64,000 nt of DNA from Homarus americanus (taxonomy: Eukaryota; Arthropoda; Malacostraca; Decapoda; Nephropidae), in assembly GCF_018991925.1 (NCBI RefSeq), contig NW_024737042.1, positions 19,570,295-19,634,294 of the forward strand. The letters run 5' to 3'. The notes below the pieces were generated by a model that worked only from the letters and a program-made list of their open reading frames with translations, was not told where the DNA came from and did not search any database. The position numbers were made by a program, and so were the translations under genes. Shown in pieces: positions 33,724 to 47,395 of the stretch; positions within the stretch are counted from its first letter, which is position 1, and each line of letters opens with the position of its first letter.

Positions 33724-35772
33724 CATGATAAATATTAGGTTCAGAGACAATATGAAAAAAACTATACAACTGAGATGACTTGTGGGAGTATTTTTCTGAT
33801 TTGAATTAATATTGATTTAATTTCTTTTCATGCAACAGCAGGCGAAGACAATATACCAATGAGCATCATTAAGAAAGTAGTCCACTTATTACTATCTGTT
33901 CTCCTGCACATTTGTAACTCCTCCTTCACTAGTGGTGTCTTTTCGGATAATCTGAAAATTGCTAAAGTTCACCCAGCATATACAAAACCTGGGGACAAAG
34001 GTCTCTTCAAGAATTCCCTCCCCATATCAGTCCTCCCAGCCTTGAGTAAGATACCGGAGAAGCAAGCATGTAGTAGAATAAATTCCTTCTGTAATGCCAA
34101 TAACATCTTTACAGACTCTCAGTTTGGATTTAGAACTAAAAGATCGACTGAGAGTGCTCTCCTATCCTTTACTAATGACATCTTAAATTTCTTTTATGAC
34201 AGTCAGTTCACAGTCGGTATATTCTTGGACCTCTCTACAGCCTTCGATACTGTCGACCATACCATCCTCCTTTCAAAGCTTGAACATTACGGCGTTAGGG
34301 GCCTGTCCCACAATTGGTTTACGTCATATCTGTCCAACAGGATGCAGTACGTCTGCTATAATAATCACCAATTTGATTCCTCGCCAGTCTTGTATGGCGT
34401 CCCCCAAGGTTCCATTCTCGGTCCAGTACTGTTTTTGTTGTACATAAATGACATAGTCCACGCCAGCACACTCATAAAATACCACTTATTTGCAGAAGAT
34501 AGTAATCTCTATGTCAGCAACTCAGACCTCCATTCCTTGATGAGAACTATGAACACTAGGTAATACGTAATAAACTGACCTTAAGCCTTGAGAAAACCCA
34601 CTACACGATCTTTTACAGAAGGAAAAACTTTCCCCCAGACTTGGACCCTCTGTACCTTGGTAATACAGTCCTCAAACGCGAACAAAATACTAAATTCCTC
34701 GGAGTTATTGTTGATGAGAAACTTAACTGGAGAAACCACATACAAGCCATTCATAGTAAAGTCAATAAACAGTGCAGTATCAAGTATCACACTCGACAGT
34801 CACTCTCTCTCACAGCAATGAAAGAAATCTATCATGATCTTGTTTACCAACACCTGATACACTGTCACACACTATGGGGGGGCCTCTGGTTCTTCAAAAA
34901 CACAATCACTGGTTACTGCACAAAAAAACAACAACATATCACACAAACGAAAAATTTGCTAAATTGAAAATGTTAAAATTCGAAGATATTAACACCTACT
35001 GCTGTGCCCTCTTTGCTTACAAATCTATCAATCACTTGCTTGACAATAATTATTTCCAGTTCCGGAATAATGAGAGATACAACTTAAGGGACCCAGAGCT
35101 ACTAAGACCACCCCCCCATGCGCTCCTCTCAGTCCCAAACCTCCATAAAATATCACGGTGTGAAGGGGTGGAACAACTTACCCCCATCCATCCGAGCAAA
35201 GACTACGTTCCCTTCCTTTAAATCAACTCTTAAAAAATATCTATTGTCTAAGTATTAATATTTCTTGTAATACCTACTTTATATACAGTACCTGCTTTTA
35301 TTGTATCATTAAAACCGTTTTATCGGAAATTATCATGTAAATAGATAAGAAATTACCATTGCAATAAATATATTTGCCAACTAGACATAATCCTGACAGC
35401 TCTGTCCTCTTGTTCAACCTTAATACCGTACAACATATGTTGTACTGCTTCCCCATTATATTTATGTTTTTCATTTCCACTGTAATTTATGTATATACTT
35501 ATAATATAAATCCCCCCCCAAAAAAATATAAATATTGAAGTGATAACCGTGGTAACATTATGAGATGTTCTTATTACCACCATGCTATTGTACTATTCCA
35601 GATGTTACTAAATGTCACCTAATTCTTCCTTGAGATAAATGTATAGTATATATCAGTGCCTAAAAGAGAGCTCAGGTTCTCAACTGGCTCAGCCATATTA
35701 ATATTGTTATTATTATCCACTCTGTGTTTTTCTGGCTAAATAAACGGTTTCAATTCAATTCAATTCAATTCA
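33724..35772 (+). mobile_element. LINE (CR1/L2-like) fragment with (TTCAA)n tail
   Basis: RT from 33859: LKIAKVHPAYTKPGDK, NSLPISVLPALSKI, FTDSQFGFRTKRSTESALL, VGIFLDLSTAFDTVDH, YGVPQGSILGPVLFLLYINDI, then FAEDSNLY near 34490. FADD is expected there, so the second catalytic Asp region is altered (Asp to Glu). A stop at 34561 follows. Later pieces are KFLGVIVDEKLNWRNHI (34695), LVYQHLIHC (34840), a frameshift near 34900, and RYNLRDPELLRPP (35070), ending about 35250. The 3' UTR leads to AAATAAACGG and a (TTCAA) tail at 35750-35772. Endonuclease is absent. It is a different family from the 8.3-18.8 kb LINE. Confidence 0.87.
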
Positions 35773-36668
35773 AGTACTAGCATAGTTATAGATAGAAGTA
35801 AAAGTGTTAATAGAGATATGGGTACAGATATAAGTTCAGATATAAGTACAGGTACAAAGTATGAAAAAGATATAAGTAATGGTGGAGATAGAAATACAGG
35901 TACAAGTACAGGTACAGATGCAGGTACAGTACAGGTAGAGACATTCATAAGGATAAATACACAACAATACACAAACAAAGCTTAAGAGGACCAAGACGCC
36001 TTTATAACGTTTTATCGTCATATACATAAAAGAATAAAATCAAAAGTCAACAATTTCACTCTATTGAAGTAAGAGTTTACTTTTACGAAATTAAAAGAAC
36101 AGGGACGGTGTTGTGGGAGAAGCCCTGTGTGTGTGTATGTGTGTGTGTGTCTGTGTGTGCTCCCTCTCGTAATTTCGTAATAAATGTGTGTATACACAGT
36201 ATGCTTTTGTTTGTATGTGCGTGTGTAGGTCTAATGTTTGGTAACTTAGGTAAGCTTGGTTAGGTTGATTTAGGTCAGGTCAGTTTTGGTGAGGTACCAA
36301 GGTCTGGTCTGGGAATTAGTGAATTTTGTAAATTAGTTGTAAATTGCTGTCTTGTTTTGGCAGGTGATCACTTTCTCTGCCATCTAATGTGTACTGAACT
36401 GACAGTCTCTCTGTGCACAAAGTTGTAAAAGTTTTATTCTGGCTCTGAACTATTACCAAACAAAGAGGAATCATCAGGCATTATATACTGATAACACCGA
36501 TATTACTGGGAAGTAAATACGTATATCGACGCTATGGTGACAGCCTCAAGTATTATGGTTACTCCAGGAAGGTTATACGGTATATTGTCACGCTACCAAC
36601 TTATATCACTGTTGAATATAAGATAGATGACTTACTGTGCTTACGAGATATACTGTACTTTATGTCTG

Positions 36669-36702
<34 letters not shown>

Positions 36703-37554
36703 GACGCCGCCGGACACATTCTCACTACAAATTCTAGTCATTTCATGTTGAGACAAAAATGTAAGAGGCACTACTGTGAGGGCAGAGTGAGAGATAACCA
36801 AACATCTGGAAACACAATAATTAACACACAGTGTGGGAACTTTGTGGGAAATACTGGATGGAACTGTTGTAGCTGCAGAGAGGCTGTCAAGAAGTTAACA
36901 GTGTCTGTACAGTGTCTAATTTCTTCTTCATCTTCTTCCTGTTTTCCTTTCCAAGAACTAGAGCAATATCCCAAAGTAAATGAGAGAAATAACTGATATG
37001 TAAGGACTGATAGTGTAGGTATAATTGTATTAAATGTCAAATTATATTTATTTATCTTTTCATAATGACAAGTAATGTATTATTCACTACAGTATCTCTG
37101 AAGCATTACAACCTTCAGAACCAATACTATGTAACTCTACAGTAGACAAAACTTGAACTTCATCAATGTTGACTACGGAATCTGTGTCTGAAATGCCACT
37201 CGGTCCGTTGATCACTGTAGGAGGAGAGAGACTGATCGAAGCGGTGATTTTGTTTCGTTATTTTACTTACGAAACGACCAATAATAAAACCACGACCCAT
37301 AACACTGAAAAGGGGACCTGAGGTAAAATAATAAATAATTATCCTGAGAAACGTTATTGTTTTCGAGACACAACCGAGAGTCTGTGGGTATACAGTATTT
37401 TCTTACAGTGGAGACGAGGTGAAGGGAAGACGTAGCGAGGAGGAACAACGCTCTCAAAGACACGAGGAAACAAAAGTGAAGGAACGATAGAGATTGCAAG
37501 AGGGAGAGATTTAGCGAGGATAAAAACGAGGCTTAACCAAGTGGAAAGTTGTGT

Positions 37555-37795
37555 TTGAGAGAGGAGGGGTAAAGAAGAGAAAAAATAATGGGGTGTAAAG
37601 AGTGTGGTGGTGGAGGAGGGGCGGGGAGGGGTGGGAAAAGGAGGAGCTAGGAAGAGGAGGAGATAAGGGAGGAGGCAGTAGGGAGAAGAGGTAGTAAGGG
37701 GGGGTAGGTGGGGAGAGGCGGAAGTAGGGAGAGGAGGAGAAGATGATGAGAGGAGATAAGGAGAGGAGGGGGCAGGGAGGGTTAGCGTGATGCCA
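37555..37795. repeat. Purine-rich (GGGAGA/GGAGG) region
   Basis: Plus strand almost only G and A with GGGGAGGGGTGGG-like runs; low complexity. Confidence 0.75.
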
Positions 37796-38085
37796 TTACT
37801 CAGGGGAGGGAAGCTCCCCTGTATAGTGTTACTCAAGGAAAATTTTTAATACCTATTTGTATCGATGCATCAGCTTTCCAGAACATATTGTAGTGAAAGG
37901 TTTGTAAATTCTAAAACTTAAAAAAAAAATCCTTATTGTAATACTGAAACACATAGTACTAAAGGTGACTATTCTATCTGGACTATAAACAGATTAATAC
38001 CTCAAAATTATACTGTATCATATCATTGTTTCATACGTACAAGATGTCCACATGAAAATGAGACGACTTTGAAGCCTCATAAATT

Positions 38086-38128
38086 TGTAGTGAATGATAC
38101 AAGCATACTGCTTGTATCATTCACTACA
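38086..38128. repeat. Perfect hairpin, 20-bp arms with 3-nt loop
   Basis: 38086-38105 is the exact reverse complement of 38109-38128; TAC is the loop. It stands alone in AT-rich sequence. Confidence 0.95.
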
Positions 38129-38820
38129 TAATTAGTATGCTCTAGTTTTATGCGGTGAATGAGTATATATCATTTGGGTACAATAGGGTACGTTAGGGTA
38201 GACATTCATCATGTGCACCATTAGTAGCTCGGTCTAAGTCACAGCGGTAATTAATTTCCTTCCACACATTTTTCAATATCTCAGGGTTACAGAGACCACC
38301 GCCGCTGTGATGCGCTCTTTTAGCTGAATAATGTCCTGCCTGCACCTTTGTGGAGTACACTTTAAACTTCACATCTCCTCAATTTTCTTTCATCCATGCG
38401 TATACAGGTCTCTTCGGGTCGGTGTTTTCTTATCAAATGTTGAACGGAATCGTCGTTGCACCAGGGTAGGTAGATGACTTCAGTTCGACCATCCATAACA
38501 CACATTTCACCTCTTCTTGTGTGGTCAGGATAATTCAATCTGAAACTGTGCAAGTTTCAACATCTTCGCATTTACTTAAAAATTTATGAAGCGTCAAATT
38601 TGTTTAATTTCAATGTCTGATTTAGGAAAGGAAATCAGTAGATAAAGACACTGACAAGCCAAAATTAGATAGGTGTTGTTTCTTTGTCTGCACGAGTTTA
38701 TTAATTTGTAACTTCAAGGCAGCGGAGGAGTCAGAGAGTGATCTGGTGAGGAAAGAGACACAGGTGTGATGAAGATGATTACAATATATCTGAAATGTGG
38801 ATAAACTTCGTTAATAAAGT

Positions 38821-39048
<228 letters not shown>

Positions 39049-39169
39049 TACAGAGGAGGAGCTTTCGTCACCAAGAACACATATCTGAATCGTCTGCCTA
39101 CTTGCTACCTCTCTACCTGATACTCTAAAACCAGGTAAGGCCTTGTTACACACCTGTGTTCTCTCAGTT

Positions 39170-39665
39170 TCATGGGAACTGGTCTTAGATATCCCCTCCT
39201 TAGAATCTTTGTCACCCTCGTCTTCGTCGCTGTTGTATTTTTCTTTAAAGGTTGTCTCGAATTGAAGTCGTTTCCTTCTGAAGGCCACGTCGTTTTCATC
39301 TTCATTGTCCTTGTCTGTATCCCGCTGTCGTCCATCTCTGATGTTCTCGTCATCACCACCATTGTCATCAGCTTGTCTTTACCTTGTCTGAAGGCTTCAT
39401 CGTCTTCGTCATCACCGCCATTCTCATCTTGTCCTCTAGTCTCCCTTTAAAATCCTCGTCACCACCTATCATATTCAACTTGTTTCTACAGGCTTCATCG
39501 TCCTTGTTATCACCACACTTCTCTTCACTTCTTCTCTAAAGGCTCCATCGTCCTCGTCATCACTGTCCTTCTCCCCTTCTAGGTCGTCTCCTCCATCTGC
39601 AAGTCTCATTATCACCGTCCATGTCTTCCTCTTCTTGTCAGTTGGCGTGAGTGTCTCCAAGCCTT
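39170..39665. repeat. Degenerate CATCGTCTTCGTCATCACC minisatellite
   Basis: A word of about 35-100 bp (GGCTTCATCGTC, CTCGTCATCAC, TTCTCATCTTGTC) recurs imperfectly. Acidic/basic frames on the minus strand are low-complexity by-products. Confidence 0.6.
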
Positions 39666-39965
39666 GAGTGTCGTCTCCTCACTACACCAATGACAGTCCC
39701 AATATCTCAAAAATTTCTTTCCATTTATTTTCTTGTCTCATTACTTTAGTCTTATTTGTTGCCTCCTCATGTTTTCGTATAATTGTAGTTCTTTTCCTTT
39801 GTTTTGGTTCTGTACTCAACTGGTGTTTTGATCTAAGTGTTAAACAACATCGACCTCTGTAGTTAGTTTCATCTTGCATTACCTTCACGTCTTGTGGACT
39901 CGGAATCCATTGGTTCATTTAAAGAGTCTAACCTTCTTACTCTTTTATTACAGCGTCTTTATCTT

Positions 39966-40382
39966 ATCTCTGGAGATTTTTTTTTTTTATTTATTTATTG
40001 GGCACCCCCTTACATCCTTGTGTAAGGTGAAGCGCAGAAGCGTTTACAGTGCCCAACAGGGAAGCATGCTAAGTTCATGCTTGCCTTTATGTCTCATGAG
40101 TTAAGGGCGTAGAAGCCTGAAGAGTCAAGGGCATAGAAGCCTGAAACGTCAATGTTTATATCATCAAGTTATTGGAAGCTCCAACAACTTGTCCCTGAAT
40201 ACGAATTCGCAACTTTCGATTTACTCCAGGTACCTACTTTACTGCTAGGTGAACAGGGACTAATGGGGTCTAGGAAGTATGTCCAAACAACTTCCACCGG
40301 CCCGGGAATCGAACCCGTGACATCTTGCTTGCGAAGGCAAGAGCGGTACCACTCTACCACCAGCACCCCATCTCTGGAGATT
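39966..40382 (-). mobile_element. tRNA-derived SINE with LINE-shared tail and 13-bp TSD
   Basis: ATCTCTGGAGATT is duplicated exactly at 39966-39978 and 40370-40382. On the minus strand the element begins GGGGTGCTGG with a tRNA-like head: A box TGGTAGAGTGG (40359-40349), an anticodon-stem-like CTTGC...GCAAG, and a canonical B box GGTTCGATTCC (40315-40305). A central body follows, then a 3' part (40105-39998) that matches 23820-23946 of the RNase H LINE (GGCAAGCATGAACTTAGCAT, GTAAACGCTT, GTAAGGGGGTGCCCAATAAA). It ends in an A/T-rich tail. The head drives RNA polymerase III transcription in known SINEs; the tail probably recruits the LINE machinery. Confidence 0.93.
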
Positions 40383-40525
40383 ATGTAAACATAAAGCTTT
40401 GTATGATCCTATTTTTAGGTAAGAGATATAACACGATATGGGCTGGTGTTAACGTATAATAAGAATCATATTTGAGAGCAAGATGAGAGTTAGTTCGTTA
40501 TGTAAACTAGAGCAGTGTGTATCAG

Positions 40526-40604
<79 letters not shown>
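40526..40604. repeat. (TA)n microsatellite
   Basis: About 39 TA units without interruption. Confidence 0.97.
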
Positions 40605-40607
<3 letters not shown>

Positions 40608-40769
40608 CACTGTGGGTGCGCGTGATCTGGGTATGTGCTGATAACCACAGGAAAGAAAGCACGAAGTTCCCCAACTTTCGTGTAATTCATCTTTCAGGGG
40701 TGATACAGAACAACGCGCCACTAAGATGTAATTACCAACAACTTTCGTCTCTCTTCTCTCCTTGTATAT

Positions 40770-42384
<1,615 letters not shown>

Positions 42385-43012
42385 AACTCTGCTTTCTGCC
42401 TAGTCCTTGAAATAGAGAACTAGTGTCAAATAAAACCGACCCAAATCAAGCACTCTTTCCTTTTGTCTGGCCCTTGAGCTTAGAGAACCAGTGTCAAAAA
42501 TAATACCAACTCAAATCAAGCACTCTCTCCTTTTGCCTGGTCCTTTAGCTTAGAGAACCAGTGTCAAAAATAATTCCGACTCAAATCAAGCACTCTCTCC
42601 TTTTGCCTGGTCCTTTAGCTTAGAGAACCAGTGTCAAAAATAATTCCGGCTCAAATCAAGCACTCTCTCCTTTTGCCTGGTCCTTTAGCTTAGAGAACCA
42701 GTGTCAAAAATAATACCAACTCAAATCAAGCACTCTCCCCTTTTTGCCTGGCTCTTGAGCTTAGAGAGCCAGTGTCAAAAATAATACAGACTCAAATCAA
42801 GCACTCTCTCCTTTTGCCTGGTCCTTGAGCTTAGAGAACCAGTGTCAAAAATAATTCCGGCTCAAATCAAGCACTCTCTCCGTTTGCCTGGTCCTTTAGC
42901 TTAGAGAACCAATGTCAAAAAAATTCCGACTCAAATCAAGCACTCTCTCCTTTTGCCTAGTCCTTAAGCATAGAGAACCAGTGTCAAAAATAATACTCAA
43001 CCCAAATCGAGC
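42385..43012. repeat. Tandem array, 70-bp period, about nine units
   Basis: The unit runs GCACTCTCTCCTTTTGCCTG, GTCCTTTAGCTTAGAGAACC, AGTGTCAAAAATAATTCCGA, CTCAAATCAA. Inner units differ by only a few bases; outer units are more diverged, as expected when unequal exchange homogenises the centre. It lies about 240 bp beyond the 3' coding end of the minus-strand Gypsy element. Confidence 0.93.
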
Positions 43013-43253
43013 GCTCTCACGTCTGTAGCTACGGGCACTAAAGCGATCGACTCAATCCAAGCCTCCGACCCTCATGACGGCAGACCAACCCTCTGACAAT
43101 GCACCAGTCCATATTAGTGAGGCCCTGGCCATTACAACCGTATGCATAACCCAGCTCCTGACATCACAACCACAACCCAACGCACATTCCTGACATAGCC
43201 ATCTCTCCTATTCTCTCTGCCCTACTCACGACTCCTCCAAAACTCATATATTC

Positions 43254-44613
43254 CTAGTCCCTGCTATGCTTGCTAGCTTCATCCTTAGCAGCCTGTCTAC
43301 TTCTCGTCGTCATGCCCAACAGTGGTGGGGTCCCTTCGTCTTCCCTTTCAGGTTTATCCACCACCGGGTCTCCTGTGTGACTTAGGGGTGGAGCAGTCTT
43401 CAAATTGGTCCAGTTTTCCACTCTCGCTGCCAGGTCTTCTTCCTCACTCGCCTCGATGCGGTATAAGCCTGGCCTGGAATTGAGGACCTCGACAATATGC
43501 CTTCTCGTGTCAAACCAGTGGTTTTGGAGCTTACACCGGCCTATTTTTGCGTTGTTCCTCAACAAGACCTCGTAGTTACTCTCTTGGGCTTTCTCTTCTC
43601 GTTTCCTTCGGTTTATTTCCTTTTGTCTCCACACATTGATTACCACGGCCTCCTGCAACCTCCGTTGCCGATCTCTGATCACCATCACCCACTCATCTAC
43701 CGGCTCTGGGTCTACCTCCGGCCTATGGTCGAACGGCAGGTTTGGTTTTCTCCCGTAAAACAAAAGAAATGGGGGAAAACTTCGTCGTGGTGTGCGGGGT
43801 TGCATTGTATTGTGACACCACTGCCTGCAGATGCTCGGGCCACCTATTCTTCTCCTCCTCCTCTAGGGTGGCTAGCAGACCAATGCATGGTTCTATTGAA
43901 CCGTTCCACCATACCATTCTCCTGCGGGTGGTATGCCGACGTCCTGATCTTCTTCACACCAAATGTGGCACAAATTTGTCTGACCAGTGCACTGCCAAAA
44001 TTTCTGCCCTGTCAGTCAGCAACCGCTCAGGGGCATCTACGGCCAGGAAGATTTGATTCACCAGGATCTTTGCAATTGTCGAGGATTTTTGGTTTTTGGT
44101 GGGAGAGGCCCAAGTGTATCGACTGTATATGTCAATCATTATCATAACGTTCTCCATTCCTTGCCGCTTGTCAAGCAAAGTGAAATCGGCGGCCAGCGTC
44201 TCTAGTGGTTTGGTAGCTTCAATTGTTCCTAGATGCTGCTGGGGTTTTGGGACTTCATCCTTGGCCACTCCACACCTTTCACAGCTGGCTATGTAGTCCC
44301 GCACAGTTGCTCCCATGCCTGGCCAGAAACCTCGCTCCTGCACCAGCGACAGAGTACGATCCCGCCCCTGGTGCCAAAACTCATCGTGACAGGCTCTAAT
44401 CAAAGCCTCCTGCAAATTTGGAGGTAACGCTGGTACCTCCCTCCATAGATTCTTTCCTTCCGTTCTCCTATGCCAGACAACCCCTTCTCTTACGATCAGG
44501 GATTGCCTCGCTCGGTACAACCTGCAAAAGTCATCATTTTGGAGCTCTACCTGTACCTCATCCTCCGGCAGCTCTCCCGCCAACCATATCCGCATTTCTG
44601 CAACACATTTCAT
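43254..44613 (-). pseudogene. Integrase of second Gypsy element
   Basis: Zinc region CHDEFWHQGRDRTLSLVQE...CERCG near 44405-44270. Core AADFTLLDKRQGMENVMIMIDIYSRYTW near 44195-44110, RLLTDRAE near 44020, then a frameshift. HPQENGMVERFNRTMH near 43940-43895 carries the catalytic Glu. The C-terminal part (open 43805-43254) has PFLLFYGRKPNLPFD and a basic RDRQRRLQEAV helix. All three catalytic residues are recognisable but split between frames. Confidence 0.85.
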
Positions 44614-44790
44614 GCCTTCTTGCTCCCTACGCAGCCCATCTACCGTCCATAGTTCATGCCTGCCCCATTCTCCTCTACTACCTGCATAGCCATGTACTCT
44701 TCCTCACTATCTTCCTCCTGTTCCGTCGGGATCCTAGATAGAGTATCTACCACCGTGTTGTTTTTCCCCGGCTTGTACTTGCTAGTGAAG

Positions 44791-46245
44791 TCAAACTGCT
44801 CTACGTAGATCAGCATTCCACCTACTTTCCAAGACACCTAGCTTAGCATTCTCTCTGTGACAAATTGGGTTGTTATCTGTGTAGACCGTGAAATGTTTCC
44901 CCGTCAAATAATTCCTGAACTTGTCTACTATTGCCCATTTGAGTGCTAGCATCTCTAACTTACAGGAGCTATAGTTGGTCATATTTCTTTCTGATTTCCT
45001 CAAGCCCCGACTTGCATAGCACACCGGATGCAGCCTGCCGTCCTTCCTCTGGGACAGCACAGCATCTAGCCCACTAAAACTTGCATCTGTCTCTAATATA
45101 AATTCCTGTGTGAAATCTGGACAGGCCAACACCGGTGTCTGAGTCACCCTGTCTTTCAGCTTCTCGAAAGCCTGTTGCTGCCCCTCTCCCCACTCACTAT
45201 CTACTCGATCTTTCGATTTCCAATGCATCAACGCATGCAGTGGAGCAACTATTTGGGCAAATCCTTTAACAAACTTCCTAAAAAATGATGCGAATCCTAC
45301 AAAGGACCGCACATCTTTCACCGTCTGAGGGACTGGCCAATCTTTTACTACCCTAATTTTCTCTGGATCAGCTGTGATGCTTTCAGCGGACACCTGATAT
45401 CCTAAATAGCTTACTTTGCAGGCCATTATTTCGCACTTATTAGGTTTAAATCTTAGATTATTCTCCCTCATCCTGCAAAACAATTCTCTCAATCTGACTA
45501 CATGCTGATCTGTGGTACTTGAAAACATCATCACATCATCAAGGCATACAAGCAACGAGAAGATTTTATCAACTAGGATCCGCTCCATATATCTCTGAAA
45601 GGTTCCCGGACTATCTGACAACCCCATTGGCAGTCGCCTGTACTCAAAGTGTTCGAAGCTTGTGCTGAAGGCAGTCTTAGGACGGTCTGAAGGTTTTACT
45701 TCGATCTGGTGGTATCCAGTCGCCAAATCGAAAGTTGAGAAAAACTGGGCCCCCATCAGAGATTCTAGAGTTTCATTTATCCTAGGCAGATGAAATGAAT
45801 CGCGTACCGTGACCTTATTTAGGTTACGATAGTGAATGTACAACCTCAGCGTTCCGTCCTTTTTCCTCACTACTACAATGGCGGCAGAGTAAGGACTCTC
45901 ACTATGCTGGATTACTCCCTGATCTAACAACTGGCTAATGTGTTGCTTCACCTCTGGTACCTGGTTTGGAGGGATCCTCCGGTATGGCACCCTAACTGAC
46001 CTATCTGTTGTCACTGGGATCTCATGCTGAACCCCAATGGCCATTCCTATGGGCTGGCTCTCTCCTTCGAAAATATCGCTAAATTCTTCTACTAAACCCC
46101 TAACTTTACGCTCTTGTTCCTCATTCATGTTCTCCGTGTGTACTTTGACCTCAATCCGGGTATCCTGATGGACTGTCCTCACATACACCTTCTCACTGGT
46201 GGCTGCCTCGACTTCCGTCCTCAAACCACCTTCCCAATCCGCCAA
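44791..46245 (-). pseudogene. RT-RNase H of second Gypsy element (long open frame)
   Basis: A 484-codon open run. RT words: SPYSAAIVVVRKKDGTLRL, FSTFDLATGYHQIEV, FEYRRLPMGLSDSPGTFQRYME, VCLDDVMMFSS near 45530. The usual aromatic residue before x-D-D is Cys, a one-base change. RNase H: FILETDASFSGLDAVLSQ, CKLEMLALKWAI, FTVYTDNNP near 44885. After 44791 the frame shifts and continues as YVEQFDFTSKYKPGKNNTVVDTLSRI (44837-44640). The second stretch restores the terminal Asp-type box (VVDTLSR). Confidence 0.92.
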
Positions 46246-46717
46246 TTGCCCCTCAATTTCCTACGATGCTCAGACAGATTTGCCACTAACCACTCTCACG
46301 GCTGTTGGCAACACTATCATACCCTCAGGCATCCAACCTTCATCCTCCATTGTTAGAGGCTCAATCAACACTTCCTTGCTAGCTACCTGGCATAATGAAG
46401 GAACACATACTGACAACAACCGACTACTCCGGGGAGGGATGGTTGGTTTTTTCCTTCTATCCGTCTTACAATTCCCCAGACTGTGGCCTCTGTCGTATAT
46501 ATCTGTCTAGCCTCATTCAGGCAATCTTCCCGCTAGGCGGTGCTTCTGGCTCCCCTGCACAAGTGGTACATGTGCGGCGAGATCTCTGCGACCTCCCCCC
46601 AACACATTCATGCCCAACAAACCAACAGGCGACTGACCCTTACCCCGGGTCTCAATCCCTGGACAAACCAGCAGTCCCACATCTGTAACTTCCACCCCAC
46701 ATACGACCATAGTGACT

Positions 46718-47225
46718 CTAATACACTCCACACACGGCACGGAGGACCCCGACACCCCTCTTACCCGTACCCGAGTGGGCTGCAACAACACGCCTGCAGG
46801 CTCCAGCTATAAGGTAGAATTTTTCATCAATTAACGACACTACTGCCCTAGTATCTGCTAGACCCCATATTTCACGACCCGCTACCAGCACTGAAACCTT
46901 GGGACACTCTACTTTCAGCCTCAGGCTACCTTCTGTCACGATTAAATTGGTCATATTGACCAAGTTTAACCAAAGGTCCTCTCTCTCCTGGTTCGTAACA
47001 TCGCCGACGTAGTCTATTGGTTGGGCCATGGGCGGTTGGCGGAGACTGCCTGGCCCTGGCCGTGTCCCGACCGCCAGTTCTGTCTGTCACTTCCTTTCCG
47101 ATACTGGCCATTGGCCACGTATCCCCTTGGGGCGTTTTCTTCTGGTCCATACCTGCTCCTGCAGTGGACGCTGCGGTGTCCCTCCTGTCCACACGTGTAG
47201 CACCTCGGTGGGTTCAGGCCCCCAG
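46718..47225 (-). pseudogene. Zinc knuckle and protease of second Gypsy element
   Basis: One minus frame near 47215-47160 reads CYTCGQEGHRSVHC, a perfect C-x2-C-x4-H-x4-C knuckle. Further on (47029-46718) CPKVSVLVAGREIWGLADTRAVVSLI looks like a retropepsin active site in which DTG has become DTR. Only the first Asp-Thr is kept, so the protease would be inactive. Confidence 0.7.
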
Positions 47226-47395
47226 CCTGCTGACCGTTTTCTCCTCCGTTAACCTTTGATCATCCGGCCTTGTGGACTCTTCCTGATCTCCCCCGCTAAC
47301 CATTCACAACTTCTTGACCCCTTTAGTCCCCGAGTGATAGCACCTCCCAACATGACATCATCATATTTCTGTCCATTGAGGCCCAATTCGTCAAT

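Larger units (their letters stand above)
35773..38821. other. Intergenic, no gene seen
   Basis: Contains a GATATAAGTACAGGTACA-like degenerate repeat (35780-35945), GT-rich stretches (36128-36160), a (CA)n of about 30 bp at 36670-36700, a purine-rich segment (37560-37790) and one perfect hairpin (separate entry). No frame resembles a protein family. Confidence 0.6.

Noticed and set aside
40299..40369. A functional tRNA gene on the minus strand
   Set aside because: A and B boxes are good, but the acceptor stem does not close, the sequence continues into a SINE body and LINE-like tail, and the whole is flanked by a 13-bp target duplication.
42385..43012. CRISPR array
   Set aside because: Adjacent 70-bp units are continuous with no unique spacers, and the DNA is clearly from an animal genome.
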